Assembly (NCBI GenBank): GCA_024803745.1
Contig: JANJXV010000024.1
Location: forward strand, 20,655,927 to 20,719,926
Reading direction: 5' to 3'
Source: Megascapheus bottae
Taxonomy: Eukaryota; Chordata; Mammalia; Rodentia; Geomyidae
DNA: 64,000 nucleotides
This document shows positions 42,730-53,235 of the stretch, piece by piece. Numbering within the stretch: position 1 is the first letter of the stretch; every line of letters starts with the position of its first letter. A program made the translations under genes and the position numbers. The notes below the pieces were generated by a model. That model was not told the origin of the DNA and made no database searches. It saw nothing but the letters and a program-made list of their open reading frames with translations.

Positions 42730-43765
42730 GCCCCCGAAGAGTCCTCTGCCTTCTCCTCACCATGTGAAGATACAGTGTGGAGTCAGCAGTCTTTAACTAG
42801 AAAGAAACCACAGCAGACACCAGATCTGCTGGTACCTCAAACTTGGACTTCTCAACTCTCCTGAACCATGAGAAAGAAATGTGTGTGGTTTCTGTGGAAT
42901 CCAGCTTATAGTATTTCGTTACAGCAACCTAAATTGAGTAAGAGGTGTTTCTGGCATTAGTGGGTAAGGCCCAAGATGCTCTTAACATCTACGGTGAACA
43001 AGACCACCCCTCACCCACCCATGGAGGAATTATCCTGCAGGGAATGTTACACAGGCAGGGCTGAGAACCAGAGCCAGTCAGTTCCCCACCTCTGGTCCTT
43101 TACCCAAGCACCTGTGTCACATCTCCCTTGTAAGAGTTCCACAGGAGGGGCTAAAATCAGACATCTTGTTCATGGGAAAAGAGAAGCGGAGTGGCCTGGC
43201 TGCATGTCCATCCCTGCCCTTCCCTAACCAGGTGGCCCATCCCAGGGGCATTGGCTGCACTTCAAGGCAAATGGTGCCACCTAGTGGAATTATCTCAAAA
43301 CAACCCCTGCAGAACAGTCAGTCTGAAGAACTGGAGTTGACCAGAGATGAGGAAAAACAGGCTTTTTACCCTGAAAGCCAGACATCATTGCTTTCACTTG
43401 GCAGTGGAGACAAATGCTGGTGGGAAGAGGTGCTGGGAGGAGAAAAGGTTTCAGGCGCCCTGGAATTGGAAGTTATTGGGAGGAGGGTGCTGGACACCGG
43501 GCATCTTCTGCCAGTGGCTCGGGTCTTTGTGCTCAGGTCTTGATTAGAGGAGGAGTGAGAATCGGGGCAGCTGGCAGCCATTGGCCAAGTACTCCGTGTT
43601 CTGGGATAATCGCTTCAGATGTGGGAGGACAGTTCTCTTGTCAGCCATGGTCAGGAGAGGATCAAGTTGTATATTCATTCTCTCCATTCATTCCAGTATG
43701 CACACATTCCCGCTCACAGGAGCTCGTGGGAGAGAGCAGCAACCCAAATACGGGGCTGCGAAGCG
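42730..43765. other. Unique sequence upstream of ADCK2
   Basis: Contains the CTCF-like motif at 43273-43287; no exon recognised. Confidence 0.5.
43273..43287 (-). promoter_or_regulatory. CTCF-like site
   Basis: The minus strand reads ccactaggtggcacc, matching the CTCF core CCRSYAGRKGGCRC throughout. It is in unique sequence about 0.85 kb before the ADCK2 CpG island. Confidence 0.6.
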
Positions 43766-43771
43766 CTGCCC

Positions 43772-43857
43772 TTTGATTTGGTACAGTGCTCTTCTAGCAT
43801 GCGCAAAGCACTGAGTTCAATTCCTAGCAACACACACACACACACACACACACACAC
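43772..43857 (+). repeat. ID-like monomer with (CA)n tail
   Basis: 'ttggtacagtgctcttctagcatgcgcaaagc...gagttcaattcctagc' then CA run 43830-43857. Confidence 0.65.
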
Positions 43858-44109
43858 TTCAAAGGTTCACACCAGTTCTTCCCATTTTGGGGTCTCATTT
43901 TCCACTCTCCCACAAGACTTTTCTTTCTTGGCACACTTTGAATGGCCGCTATCCAGCCCCCGTACTGAACGGCCTGTGGATGCGCGTCTTCGCCTCCTGG
44001 CGCCCGGGAATTCAAGTTTGCACACAGTAGGATGAACTAGAGGAATACCGAGTGAGCTTAACTTACTGTTAATTGAATAATTCAACGGTCCCCAAAGTCT
44101 AACCTCCAC

Positions 44110-45130
44110 CGCCAGATCGATGCCACGCGGGACTCTTGACTGCCCACGGAGCAGCTGGCAGAGCGCCGCGGAGAGCGGGGTCGTGGAAAGCGCTTCTGCG
44201 CCAGCCTCCCTCGCTTCCAGAGGGCGCCGCGTCCCCTTTAAGGGGCCGGGCGTGCGGAGGGGGCGGCCCCGGGCGCACCCGGAAGACCCGGGGCGCGCGG
44301 GCCTCGGTCGAGGGACTCTCGTCCTCGGCGCCCCGGCTCCCGGCGCCCGCGCCGCTCCAACCGCCCACCGCCCGCCTCCCCGCCCGCGGCCCGGGCGCCT
44401 GCTCCCCCGCGCCGCCCTCGCTCTTCTAGCCCCAATCTTGCCTCAATTCCTCCCCGGCTCGGCGGCCCGGATCCCCCAGCGCTCCCGGTGCCCCCGGCCT
44501 CCCGCCTCGCTCCCGGGCCCCGTGGCGCCCGGACCCCGCGGGCACCCCGCTTCTTCCCGGCGATCTCGCGCGGCCCTGCGTCCGCCCGGCCGGGGCCTGG
44601 GCGACTCCAGGGTCCTCGGGCCCCCGGCGCGGGTAGGGGCGGCGGCGGGGCCGGGCCGATGCGCAGCGCCCCCGGCGGCGGAGGCGCGGTGCGGCGGGCC
44701 CTGCGGGCGCGGGCCGGGGCGCCGCCGGCCTTGGGGTGCGAGCCTCGCCCCGGCCCGGAGCGCGGGCCCCGATGGGCGCCCCGTAGGTCGAGGGCGCGCC
44801 GCCGGGCACCGGGCCTCGGGGACCATGGGGAGCCCCTGGCGCTTGTCGGTCCGGGTCTGCTTGTCACACCTGCGGTGCTTCCAGCTCCCGCCGAAGCTGC
44901 GCCTTGTCAGACCCCTGGGGTACCATCGCGGGGCCGGAGTCTGCTGGCTTCTGCTCGGTAGTTTGCCCAGACTCATCTCAGCCTCGGGGGACGTCGGTGA
45001 GGGGGTCCCCCCCAGCGTGCGCCCGCAGAAGGCGCCCTGGGGCGACGTGGCTGCGAGCGGGCGCGGGGAGAGGGGCCCCCGGGCGGGGCCTCTGGGCCTG
45101 GTGCTGCTGCCCCTGCGCCTGTGCGCGCGG
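44110..45130 (+). promoter_or_regulatory. ADCK2: CpG-island promoter of ADCK2
   Basis: G+C- and CpG-dense block covering the 5' flank and first part of exon 1, with many 'gggcgg'/'ccgccc' GC-box matches and no TATA box seen. The transcription start cannot be placed from sequence alone. Confidence 0.8.
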
Positions 45131-45736
45131 GCCGGCCTGCTCCTGGCCAAGTTCTTCCCGCTGCTCCTCCTCTACCCTCTCACCTACCTGGCTCCCGGCC
45201 TGGCCTCGGTCTGGTTCCACCTGCTTCTGAAAGCCACCGAGACCTCGGGCCCCACGTATATCAAACTGGGCCAGTGGGCCAGCACCCGGCGCGATCTCTT
45301 TTCCGAGGACTTTTGCGCTCTGTTCTCCAGGCTCCACGTCCAGGTGACCCCCCACCCTTGGACACACACGGAGCGCTCCCTCCTAGAGGCCTTTGGAAAA
45401 GACTGGGGGCACGTCCTCTTTTTCGAGACCCAGCAACCTGTGGGGTCGGGCTGTGTGGCCCAAGTATACAAGGCGTTTGCCAGCCCCGCCTTGCTGGGGA
45501 AGGTGGGCAGCTGGGGACCCGGGGGCGCCGCCTTGGGGACGGGGCTGCTCACCGGGTGCGGAGAGGTCTTTGGACAGCTTGGAAATGAATGGAAGACTCT
45601 AGAAAATCTTGCGGACCAGTCGTTTCTAGAGAAGCTGCTCCTTCCGGAAGCTGACCGGGCTGGATCACATGGAGAGGGGTCACCGGCGCCGGGCTGTGCA
45701 CCTGCGCCCCGCCAGCTCATTCCAGTGGCTGTGAAA
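44825..45736 (+). CDS. ADCK2: ADCK2 coding exon 1 (start, membrane segment, KxGQ motif)
   Basis: Role: ADCK2 is a mitochondrial UbiB/aarF-family atypical kinase linked to coenzyme Q and lipid metabolism. Seen: ATG in 'gaccatgg' (good Kozak) starts MGSPWRLSVRVCLSHLRCF, close to the human N-terminus as I recall it. Residues about 105-130 include AKFFPLLLLYPLTYLAP, a likely membrane segment. About 142-160 is TYIKLGQWASTRRDLFSE with the family's KxGQ signature. VGSGCVAQVYKA about 35 residues on is the nucleotide-loop equivalent, and VAVK at the donor carries the invariant lysine. 304 codons; donor 'gtaagt' in phase 0. The frame is open far upstream of this ATG (see findings). Window exons total 619 codons against about 626 in human. 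Confidence 0.95.
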
Positions 45737-46020
45737 GTAAGTGCGCCACTGACTTCAGCCTGGCTTTTCCCACTGCCCAAGCCACCCCTCCCACCCGAGG
45801 TGGAGTTGGGGACAGGGGGGCCTGGCTGCCCCTAAGTGGGCCACCCCCACGTGCCTTGCAGTCCACTCCAAATATTCCTTTTCCAAAATGCTTGCAACTA
45901 GAAATGTTTTAGATTTCAGGTGTTTTTAGATTTCGGAATATTTGCCTGCACACAATGAGATCTTCTGGTGCTAAGATCCAAGCCTAATCATGAAATTCAT
46001 TTCTGTTGTATATGCTTCTT
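45737..46020. other. ADCK2 intron 1, unique part
   Basis: Nothing recognised; repeats begin at 46025. Confidence 0.5.
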
Positions 46021-46024
46021 TGTG

Positions 46025-46435
46025 GGGGGAGAAGGGTTGTTGGTTATGGGGCTTGAACTTGGGGCCTGGGTGCTGCCCTTGAACTCTTTTACTCGAGGGT
46101 AATGCTCTACCACTTTGAGCCACAGCACCACTTTCAGTTTTCTGGTGGTTAAATGGAGATAGTCTCACAGACTTACCTGCCCTGGCTGGCTTTGAACCAT
46201 GATCTTCAGATCCCAGCCTTCTGAGTAATTAGGATTACAGGTTCATGAGCTGCCAGCATCTGCTTTTTTTTTTTTTTTTGCCAGTCCTGAGCTTGAACTT
46301 AAGGCCTCAGCACCACTTCTGGCTCTTTTTTTCTATATATGTGGTACCTGGGAATCGAACCCGGGTCTTCGTGCATGCTAGGCAAGCACTCTACCACTAG
46401 GCCAAACTCCCAGCACCAAGCATCTGCTTTTTTGT
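46025..46435 (-). repeat. B1-Geo SINE with IDL-Geo at its head end
   Basis: B1-Geo 46025-46262. An internally deleted IDL-Geo (46264-46418) follows, with 'agcatctgctttttt' on both sides. In the IDL-Geo 'cttaaggcc' jumps straight to 'tcagcaccacttctggc'. Confidence 0.83.
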
Positions 46436-46589
46436 ATGTTTAATTCATTGAGTCCAAGGTAATTTTTGCAACCTTTTTAAATGGTATCATCTCAATCCTT
46501 AAAAGCGCTCAGCGTTTAGAACATTGCCGAGCTTGGCTTTTTGAATTGCTGTTTCTGGAACTAATATTTGAATGCCTGTTACCAGCAGG

Positions 46590-46852
46590 CTGATTTATTT
46601 TTGGAGTAGGAGTGGGAAGAACTGGGCTTGAACTCGGGGTCTCCAGCTCTCACTTGGTTTTGTTTCATTCACAGCTTACACACTAACACTTGAGCCATGG
46701 ATTTTTTTTTCCTAGTTAACTGGAGAGTGAATCTCCAGTTTAAGAGACTCTCCTGAATTTGTCTTCTTGGCTGACTTTGACCCTTGGTCCCCAGATCACT
46801 GCTTCCTGAGTAGCTAGAATTATAGCTACTCTGAGCCTCTGATGCTCAGCTG
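46590..46852 (-). repeat. B1-Geo SINE, old
   Basis: 'gaactgggcttgaactcggggtctcc' to 'gagtagctagaattatagc'. Confidence 0.7.
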
Positions 46853-46972
46853 TTTTATTTCCTAACTGAAGAGGTGTGAGTGGCCTGATGCAGTGTTTGG
46901 AGTCTGTTGTCTCGGGAAGAGGACCACCAGTAGGTGTTTTGGGTTTGGGTGCTTCCCCTTTGTTCTTTTTTG

Positions 46973-47242
46973 CTTTTTTTTTTTTTTTTTTAATTTTGGG
47001 AGTGGGGGGTGTTGGTCCTGGGGCTTGAACCACTGGGCCTGGGTGCTGTCCTTGAGCTCTTCAGCTTAAGGCTTCTGCCCTACCCCTTGAACCACAGTGC
47101 CACTTCTGGTTTTCTGGTGGTTAACTGGAGATAAGAGTCTCATGGACTTTCATGCCCTGGTTGGCTTTGAACCACGATCCTCAGATCTCAGCCTCTTGAG
47201 TAGCTAGGATTACAGGTGGAGGCCACTGGAGCCCAGCTTACC
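46973..47242 (-). repeat. B1-Geo SINE, full length
   Basis: Poly-T, 'gttggtcctggggcttgaacc' to 'ggattacaggtggaggccac'; ends 90 bases before ADCK2 exon 2. Confidence 0.88.
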
Positions 47243-47332
47243 TGGCTCTTTTGAAGGTTGAACACTGTCCTGGCTAGGAGAATTACGCCATCCTTCTTTC
47301 TGTCTGTGTCTCACGATGCCTCTCTGTGGCAG

Positions 47333-47479
47333 GTGCTGCACCCTGGCCTGCTCTCTCAGGTGCATATGGACCTGCTACTGATGAAGATTGGCAGCCGAAT
47401 CCTTGGGCTTTTGCCAGGCGTCAAATGGCTTAGCTTGCCCGAGGTTGTGGACGAGTTTGAGAAGATCATGGTCCAGCAG
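47333..47479 (+). CDS. ADCK2: ADCK2 coding exon 2
   Basis: Seen: acceptor 'tctctgtggcag', 49 codons, donor 'gtgactt', phase 0 at both ends. Encodes VLHPGLLSQVHMDLLLMKIG, then WLSLPEVVDEFEKIMVQQ. Known: in UbiB proteins this segment, after the conserved Lys, holds the E-F E-x-(M/L) helix, which includes the conserved acidic residue. Confidence 0.95.
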
Positions 47480-47795
47480 GTGACTTCTTCCTTCAGCTGT
47501 GAATAGCACCTAGCATAGTTTTACTATTGACAGTGCTCAGTAAAAGAAGAATGAGTAATTTCCCAGTACCTTGTGGTGAGTAGGACGGGTAATGCTAGCC
47601 AATAAAACAACTAATGCGCGTGTCTCAGCAGGCTGTTTCTTTCTTACATCCTGGTAATTTTGAGGGATGATGGGCTCTGCTCTGTAGTGATTTAGGGACC
47701 CAATTTCTTTCCATGTTTGACACTGCCACCTTTATAATGTGTCAATGTGGCATGGACAAATCATGAAGGACAGTGTAAGAGATTTTTTTTCTTTT
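47480..47795. other. ADCK2 intron 2, unique part
   Basis: Nothing recognised. Confidence 0.5.
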
Positions 47796-47797
47796 GG

Positions 47798-47993
47798 GCC
47801 AGGAGGGCTGCCTAGTGGTAGAATACCTGCCTAGCATACACAAAGCCTGGGGTTTGTTTCCTCAGTACCAGATTAAAAAAAAAAAAAGCCTGAAGTGGTT
47901 CTGTGGCTCGAGTGCTAGAGTGCTAGCCTTGTGAAAGCTCAAGGACAGTGCCCAAACCCTGAGTTCAACCCTCAGGACTGGCAAAAAAAAAAA
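47798..47993 (+). repeat. IDL-Geo SINE
   Basis: Head 'gggccaggagggctgcctagtggtagaatacc' to 'aggactggc' poly-A. Confidence 0.9.
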
Positions 47994-48002
47994 GGTTCTG
48001 GT

Positions 48003-48091
48003 CAGGCTCAGAGGCATTAGCCTAAAGTCCCAGCTACTTTGAAGACAGAGTCAGGAGGATTGTTTGAAAGTTAGTGAAACCCTGTCTTAGA
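48003..48091 (+). repeat. B1 SINE (monomer)
   Basis: 'ggtcaggctcagaggcattagcctaaagtcccagctac...gaaaccctgtctta'. Confidence 0.78.
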
Positions 48092-48360
48092 ACAGAACTA
48101 TAGAAATCGTATAAACATTTGCAAAGCTGCTATTGCTCTCATTGTATCAGTCTTAAAATGTATCTTTTACTAATTTTTATATTTTATATTGTACCATTTG
48201 ACTCACATAAATGGTATGGCTTCATTAAACTGTTAAGTTACTGTGGCTTATCAAACTATGGTTTATTTTCCTTCTTTTGAGACTGAACAGCAAACAGAAA
48301 ATGCACCTTGTTATGTTTTAAAATAAAGATTAATAACCCTTAAAAAACAAAACAAAACAA
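48092..48360. other. A/T-rich intron sequence
   Basis: Nothing recognised; ends in an A-rich run (48327-48362) possibly left by an old element. Confidence 0.45.
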
Positions 48361-48366
48361 GACACC

Positions 48367-48437
48367 TCGATCCTCAGATCTCGGCCTCCTGAGCAGCTAG
48401 GCTTATAGGCTTGTGACCATGGCGCCTGGCTCAAGTA
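48367..48437 (-). repeat. B1-Geo SINE fragment (head)
   Basis: 'ctcgatcctcagatctcggcctcctgagcagctagg...gcgcctggctc'. Confidence 0.8.
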
Positions 48438-48439
48438 GA

Positions 48440-49105
48440 GACTTTTATGGTCAGTCCTGGAAGTGGAAAACATCATTTCTTCCCCGTCTTCGGACCAGGG
48501 TTTTCATGCAATGGGCCTCACAGTGAACTGTGAGGACTCCATCTTCCCTGGTGCCTGGGAGAAAAATGAATGGGATAGGCCAGTTTTCACTTTGACACAT
48601 CACCCGCTGACCACCGTGGGGAGGAATAATTAGCCTAGTCACGCAGTCATCTTTGTTTTGCGTTGTTTCCATGACGATGGAGGGTTGTGGGGCTCTTCCC
48701 TGTTTGGGATGCCTGGGACATGGGGTCTATGTAGCCAGACCTGTGTGCACACACCTCGGGGATGGCCAGAGCTCCAGTGGGCTTGTGGCCGCCACCTCGT
48801 CTGCCGAGTGCAGCAGTGGGCAGGTCTGCAGAAGCTGTGTGCCAAATCTTCTCTATATCCGCTGATTGAAGGTGTTAAGTCTCCAGGATTTGTTTTAGTG
48901 TTTTGAAAGTGTTTTAGTCTGTGCAGGCTTCTGTAACAAAATATTGTAGACCTGGGAGCTTAGAAGCAACAGTAATTTGTTGTGTATAGCCCTGGAGACT
49001 GAAGTCCTAGATCAAGGCACTGGCGTACTTAGGGCTTGGTGAAGTTCATAGACGGCAGTTTCACCCTGTGGCTGTGCCTGGTGGAGGGGGCAAGGGTCAT
49101 TCTCA
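48440..49105. other. ADCK2 intron 2, unique part
   Basis: Overlapping open frames on both strands; no splice pair or motif recognised. Confidence 0.5.
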
Positions 49106-49110
49106 GACCT

Positions 49111-49395
49111 CTTTTTTTAGGGGGGGTTAGTGTGACTTGAACTCTGTATCTGGGCATTGTCTTTGAGCACTTCAGCTCAAGCCCTACCCCTTGACCTGGG
49201 TGTTGTCCCTATGCTATTCAGCTCATGGCTACTGCCCTACCCCTAGAGCTACAGCTCCACTTCTCATTTTCTGGTGGTTAATTGGAGGTAAGAGTCTCAG
49301 GGGCTTTGTAGTGCCTGGGCTGGCTTTGAACCTTGATCCTCAGATCTCAACCTCCTGAGTAGCTAGGATTATAGGCGTGAGTAAATGAGCCTGCT
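49111..49395 (-). repeat. B1-Geo SINE with duplicated tail
   Basis: Two right-half segments, 'gcattgtctttgagcacttcagctcaag' and 'gtgttgtccctatgctattcagctcatgg', precede one head. Confidence 0.85.
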
Positions 49396-49408
49396 GTGTG
49401 TGTGCATG

Positions 49409-49410
49409 TG

Positions 49411-49443
<33 letters not shown>

Positions 49444-49456
49444 TTTTCTCTCTCTC
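49409..49456. repeat. (TC)n tract
   Basis: TC run interrupted by 'tttt'. Confidence 0.93.
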
Positions 49457-49463
49457 TTTAAAT

Positions 49464-49692
49464 TGTGTTGGTTGTGGGATTTGAACTCAGGATCTGGGTG
49501 CTATTCCTGAGTTCTTTTGCTCAAGACTAGTGCTCTACTACTTTGAGCCACAGAGCCACTTCTGGTTTCCTGGTGGTTAATGATAGGAGTCCCATGGACT
49601 TTCCTGCTCCACTTAGCTTGGAATTGTGATCCTCAGATCTCAACTCCCCTGAGTAGCTAGGACTATAGTTGTGAGCCACCAGCATCCAGCTC
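49464..49692 (-). repeat. B1-Geo SINE
   Basis: 'tgtgttggttgtgggatttgaactcagg' to 'gagccaccagcatccagc'. Confidence 0.87.
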
Positions 49693-49697
49693 CATTT

Positions 49698-50016
<319 letters not shown>

Positions 50017-50057
50017 CATTTGTCTTTTTAAAAACACATTTTTTTTTTTTTGAGGGG

Positions 50058-50246
50058 GGCAGGAACTAGTAGAAGAGTGCTTGCCTAGTTTGCATGAAGC
50101 CTCGTGTTTAATTCCTTGGTACCATATACACAGAAAAAGCTGACAGTGGGCTGTGGCTCAAATGGCGATAGAGTGGTAGCCTTCAGAATGCCCAAGGACA
50201 GTGTCCATGCCCTGAGTTCAAGCCCCAGGACTGGCAAGCAAAACAA
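50058..50246 (+). repeat. IDL-Geo SINE
   Basis: 'ggcaggaactagtagaagagtgcttgcctagtttgc' to 'caggactggc'; diverged head. Confidence 0.86.
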
Positions 50247-50265
50247 AAATACCCCACTTTTTTGG

Positions 50266-50378
50266 AAGCTGGGTGTGGTCACACACACACACGTAATCCC
50301 AACACTCAGGGAGACTGAAGCAGGAGGACTTTGAATTGGAGGCTAGTTTGGGGTATCTAATAGCAAGACTGTGTCTCA
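50266..50378 (+). repeat. B1 SINE (monomer)
   Basis: 'agctgggtgtggtcacacac...taatcccaacactcagggagactgaagcagg...gactgtgtctcaa': the clearest B1-type copy. Confidence 0.82.
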
Positions 50379-50379
50379 A

Positions 50380-50401
50380 CACACACACACACACACATGC
50401 G

Positions 50402-50462
<61 letters not shown>
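50380..50462. repeat. (CA)n with central (GC)n
   Basis: CA run, 'gcgcgcgcgc' at about 50400, then CA again; Z-DNA prone. Confidence 0.97.
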
Positions 50463-50464
<2 letters not shown>

Positions 50465-50557
50465 GAAGTGGCACTGTGGCTCAGTGTGGTATAGTGCTAG
50501 CCTTGAGCTGAAGAGATCAGGCACAGTGCCCAGGCTGAGTTCAAGTCCCATGACAGT
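50463..50557 (+). repeat. B1-Geo SINE right half only
   Basis: 'ggaagtggcactgtggctcagtgtggtatag...gttcaagtcccatgac' between two microsatellites. Confidence 0.83.
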
Positions 50558-50582
50558 CAGACAGACAGACAGACAGACACAC

Positions 50583-50634
<52 letters not shown>
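50558..50634. repeat. (CAGA)n/(CA)n microsatellite
   Basis: 'cagacagacagacagac' then CA run. Confidence 0.97.
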
Positions 50635-50636
<2 letters not shown>

Positions 50637-51231
50637 TTTTGTTATTACAAAGGTGATGTGCAAAGGGGTTTTGTCATTCTAGAAATGTCGACTGCACTGT
50701 GCAGGTGAGGACAGGAGCAGACAGGGAGGAAAGATGGGGCGGTTTAAAGACAGAGCTGAGCCTTGGAGAGGGCAAATGTGGGTGGGGGCATTCAGCTGTA
50801 GCAAAGTGGAGCCTTGGCAGAGGGCAGGTCAGCCTGTGTGGTGTAGCCACATCACTGCAATAGCAGGGGCAGCAGGCGGCAGGTCAGCCTGTGTGGTGTA
50901 GCCACAGCGCTGCAATAGCAGGGGCAGCAGGCGCGGACAGCCAGGAGCATGTGCTGCGGAAAGGGGAAGCCCTGTGGGGGATGGGGCAGGGTGGGCTGGT
51001 GTGAAGGGGAAGCCGTCTGCAGGGCAGAGGACTTGGTGTGTGGAGCTTGGGTCTTTGGAATCCCCTTGAGCTAGATTGTCCTTACCTCGTTTCTGGGGAG
51101 TGCTAGGAACTAGAGGAGGAGTGGTCGGGAGGGCAGGGGAAAGCAGGTGACCTGCTCGCTGTCTGGTGGTCAGAAGCTCAGAGGTGGCCTCCGAGTCCAC
51201 ACTAAGCCTTCTTCCCTCCTCACCTCCCTAG
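50635..51231. other. ADCK2 intron 2, unique 3' part with a tandem duplication
   Basis: Holds the 55-base direct repeat at 50824-50933 and the acceptor 'cctccctag' before exon 3. Confidence 0.6.
50824..50933. repeat. 55-base direct tandem duplication
   Basis: gcaggtcagcctgtgtggtg starts at 50824 and again at 50879. Apart from a few differences (for example 'catcact' against 'cagcgct') the two copies are identical. Confidence 0.9.
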
Positions 51232-51360
51232 GTCGACCTGCGTTATGAAGCTCAGAATTTAGAACATTTTCAACGCAACTTCAAGAATGTGACGTTCGTG
51301 AGATTCCCCACACCTCTGCATCCCTTTGTCGCCAGAGATGTCCTGGTAGAAACGTATGAA
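51232..51360 (+). CDS. ADCK2: ADCK2 coding exon 3
   Basis: Seen: 43 codons, donor 'gtaagac', phase 0. Encodes VDLRYEAQNLEHFQRNFKNV, then FPTPLHPFVARDVLVETYE. Known: L-R-Y-E-A-x-N-x-x-x-F and (V)L-V-E-T/x-Y-E are UbiB-family landmarks around the ExD-type acidic motif. Confidence 0.95.
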
Positions 51361-51414
51361 GTAAGACAGTCTCATCATGTCTTCATTCACGCGGTTTTGT
51401 GTTTGTGTGTGTGT

Positions 51415-51620
51415 ACGTGTTGGTCCTGGGCTTGAACTCACGGTCCTGCACTCTGGCTTAGCTTTTTTTTGCTCAAAGATGACACTGTACTATTTGAGCC
51501 TCCGCTCCACTTCTTGCCTTTTGGAGATCAGAGTCTCCCAGACTTCCCTGCCCGGGATGACTTGGCCACCTTGGAGGTTCTAGAATCACAGGCATGCGCC
51601 TCCAGCACCCAGCCTTAGGT
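51415..51620 (-). repeat. B1-Geo SINE, diverged
   Basis: 'gtgttggtcctgggcttgaactcacgg' to 'aatcacaggcatgcgcc'. Confidence 0.75.
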
Positions 51621-51811
51621 TTACTTTTAATCACTCGTCCCTTGAGAGATGACATGGGAGGGAATGGAGGTAGGTGGATGACAGATTCCTACGGGGTTTG
51701 GGAAAGAACAGATTCTTAGGGTCATGTGCCAAGTAGCAGGGGGGAAGCTCTGATGGGTCCCCTGGGGCAGCTGGCAGGCTGTAAAGCTGTTTTCTCTGGG
51801 CTTTCTTCAAG

Positions 51812-51907
51812 GAGAGTGTGCCTGTGTCTAGCTACCAGCAGGCAGGGATTCCCGAGGACCTGAAGAGGAAGATTGCGTGGCTGGGAATCAATATGCTGTT
51901 GAAGATG
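51812..51907 (+). CDS. ADCK2: ADCK2 coding exon 4
   Basis: Seen: acceptor 'tttcttcaag', 32 codons, donor 'gtgagct', phase 0. Encodes ESVPVSSYQQAGIPEDLKRK and IAWLGINMLLKM, which leads into the catalytic loop of exon 5. Trp replaces an Arg I recall in human (IARLGINMLLKM). Confidence 0.94.
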
Positions 51908-53045
51908 GTGAGCTGGGGGGGGGGGGGAGGAGGGGGGAGATGCAGGGGGGGGAGGAGGGGGGAGATGCAGGGGTGAGGTGCTGGGCTCGGCTTAGTGTAG
52001 GGTTGGGGCCGGAGGGGAAGCCAGAGAGCCGCACATTTGCTTAGAGGTAGCCTCTCCCCCAAATGCCCATGTGTCCCCCAGCTTCTGCTGAGCTTCGCTG
52101 TGACACTTGCTGTGAACTGTAGGAAGGGTGATAGGCCAAACCCACGACTACCCAAGCTGCCCACAGCCACAAATGGCTGAGACAGTGTTGTTTGTAAATC
52201 ATGACCTGGTTCATTCGTTCGTTCAGTCATTCATTCCCGTAGTATTTGCTGAGTACCTCTTTAGGCTGGGCACTGAATTAAGTGTTGGACTTACAGCAGG
52301 GAACCACACAGATGTGACTGCCATGTTCATGGAACTGCTATTCAAAGGGAAAACCGGCACAGACGGGATTGGTACAGGGTGCCAGGAGGCCTTTCCAACC
52401 CAGGGCTTCACCCCAGATGTGCAGGAGTCACCTGCATGAGGACAGGTGGTCCTGAAAGGAAAGAGTATGGCCTGTGCCAGTGGGAGCAACAGCAAGGAGC
52501 TGTGGGATGATGTGAGAGTTGTGGTGAAATGCGGCGCAGAAGGGGGTCGGAAGAAAGGAGCGGGCTGAAGCCAGGCCTGCAGGCATGGGGAACAAGCAGC
52601 GGGGCATGGCTTCCATGAGAAAGCTGCTGCCGTTCATGAGGCTGCAGCCAGGGCCCTCAGCAGAGCTCTCGTCCACTTGGACTCTACCTGGCCATATCTG
52701 GAGATTTGCTTGACTGCTGGTAGGAGGGGCATGATCCTGGTACCTGATGGGCAGAGAGCAGGGAGGCTACAAACACCCCAGAGGATGTACTTCCACGCCT
52801 CCAGTGATGAACAGGGATGTCCTGGGCTAGGGGGGACAGAATCTGGAGGTTCTGTTTCCTGGCAGGTGAAGAGTGAGGGGATACAGATGGTAGGGTGCGG
52901 AGGATCTCGGGAGAGGTGGAAACCGCTGCTTTGGTTCTCTGAAGGACTACTCAGGAACAGTGTGAGGATGCCAGGCAGTGTCTGAAGCACACCTTTGCCA
53001 CCTACTATCTGGAGCAGTAGAGGGCAAATCTCTTCAAAGAAAGGT
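51908..53045. other. ADCK2 intron 4, unique part
   Basis: Starts with a G-rich tandem stretch at 51913-51972 ('ggggggaggaggggggagatgcaggg' repeated, G-quadruplex prone). The rest shows nothing recognised. Confidence 0.55.
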
Positions 53046-53048
53046 AGC

Positions 53049-53235
53049 CAGGGGCCTGGAGCGTAGCCTGGTGGTAGAGTACTCACCCAGCATGCACAAA
53101 GCCCTGGGTTGAATTCCTCGGTACCACGTACTCAGAAAAAGCCAGAAGTGGTGCTGTGGCTAGCACTCTTGCTAGCTTTGAGCAAAAACTGTCCAAGGAT
53201 AGTGCCTAGGTCCTGAGTTCAAGCCCCAAGAGGCT
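53049..53235 (+). repeat. IDL-Geo SINE
   Basis: Head 'gggcctggagcgtagcctggtggtagagtac' to 'caagcccc'; it runs into the next SINE. Confidence 0.86.

Noticed and set aside
50357..50632. Open frame rich in Cys-Val repeats
   Set aside because: Translation of (CA)n/(TG)n; not a protein. Similar cases are at 1553-1823, 5769-5993, 23284-23639, 33371-33571 and 37434-37652.
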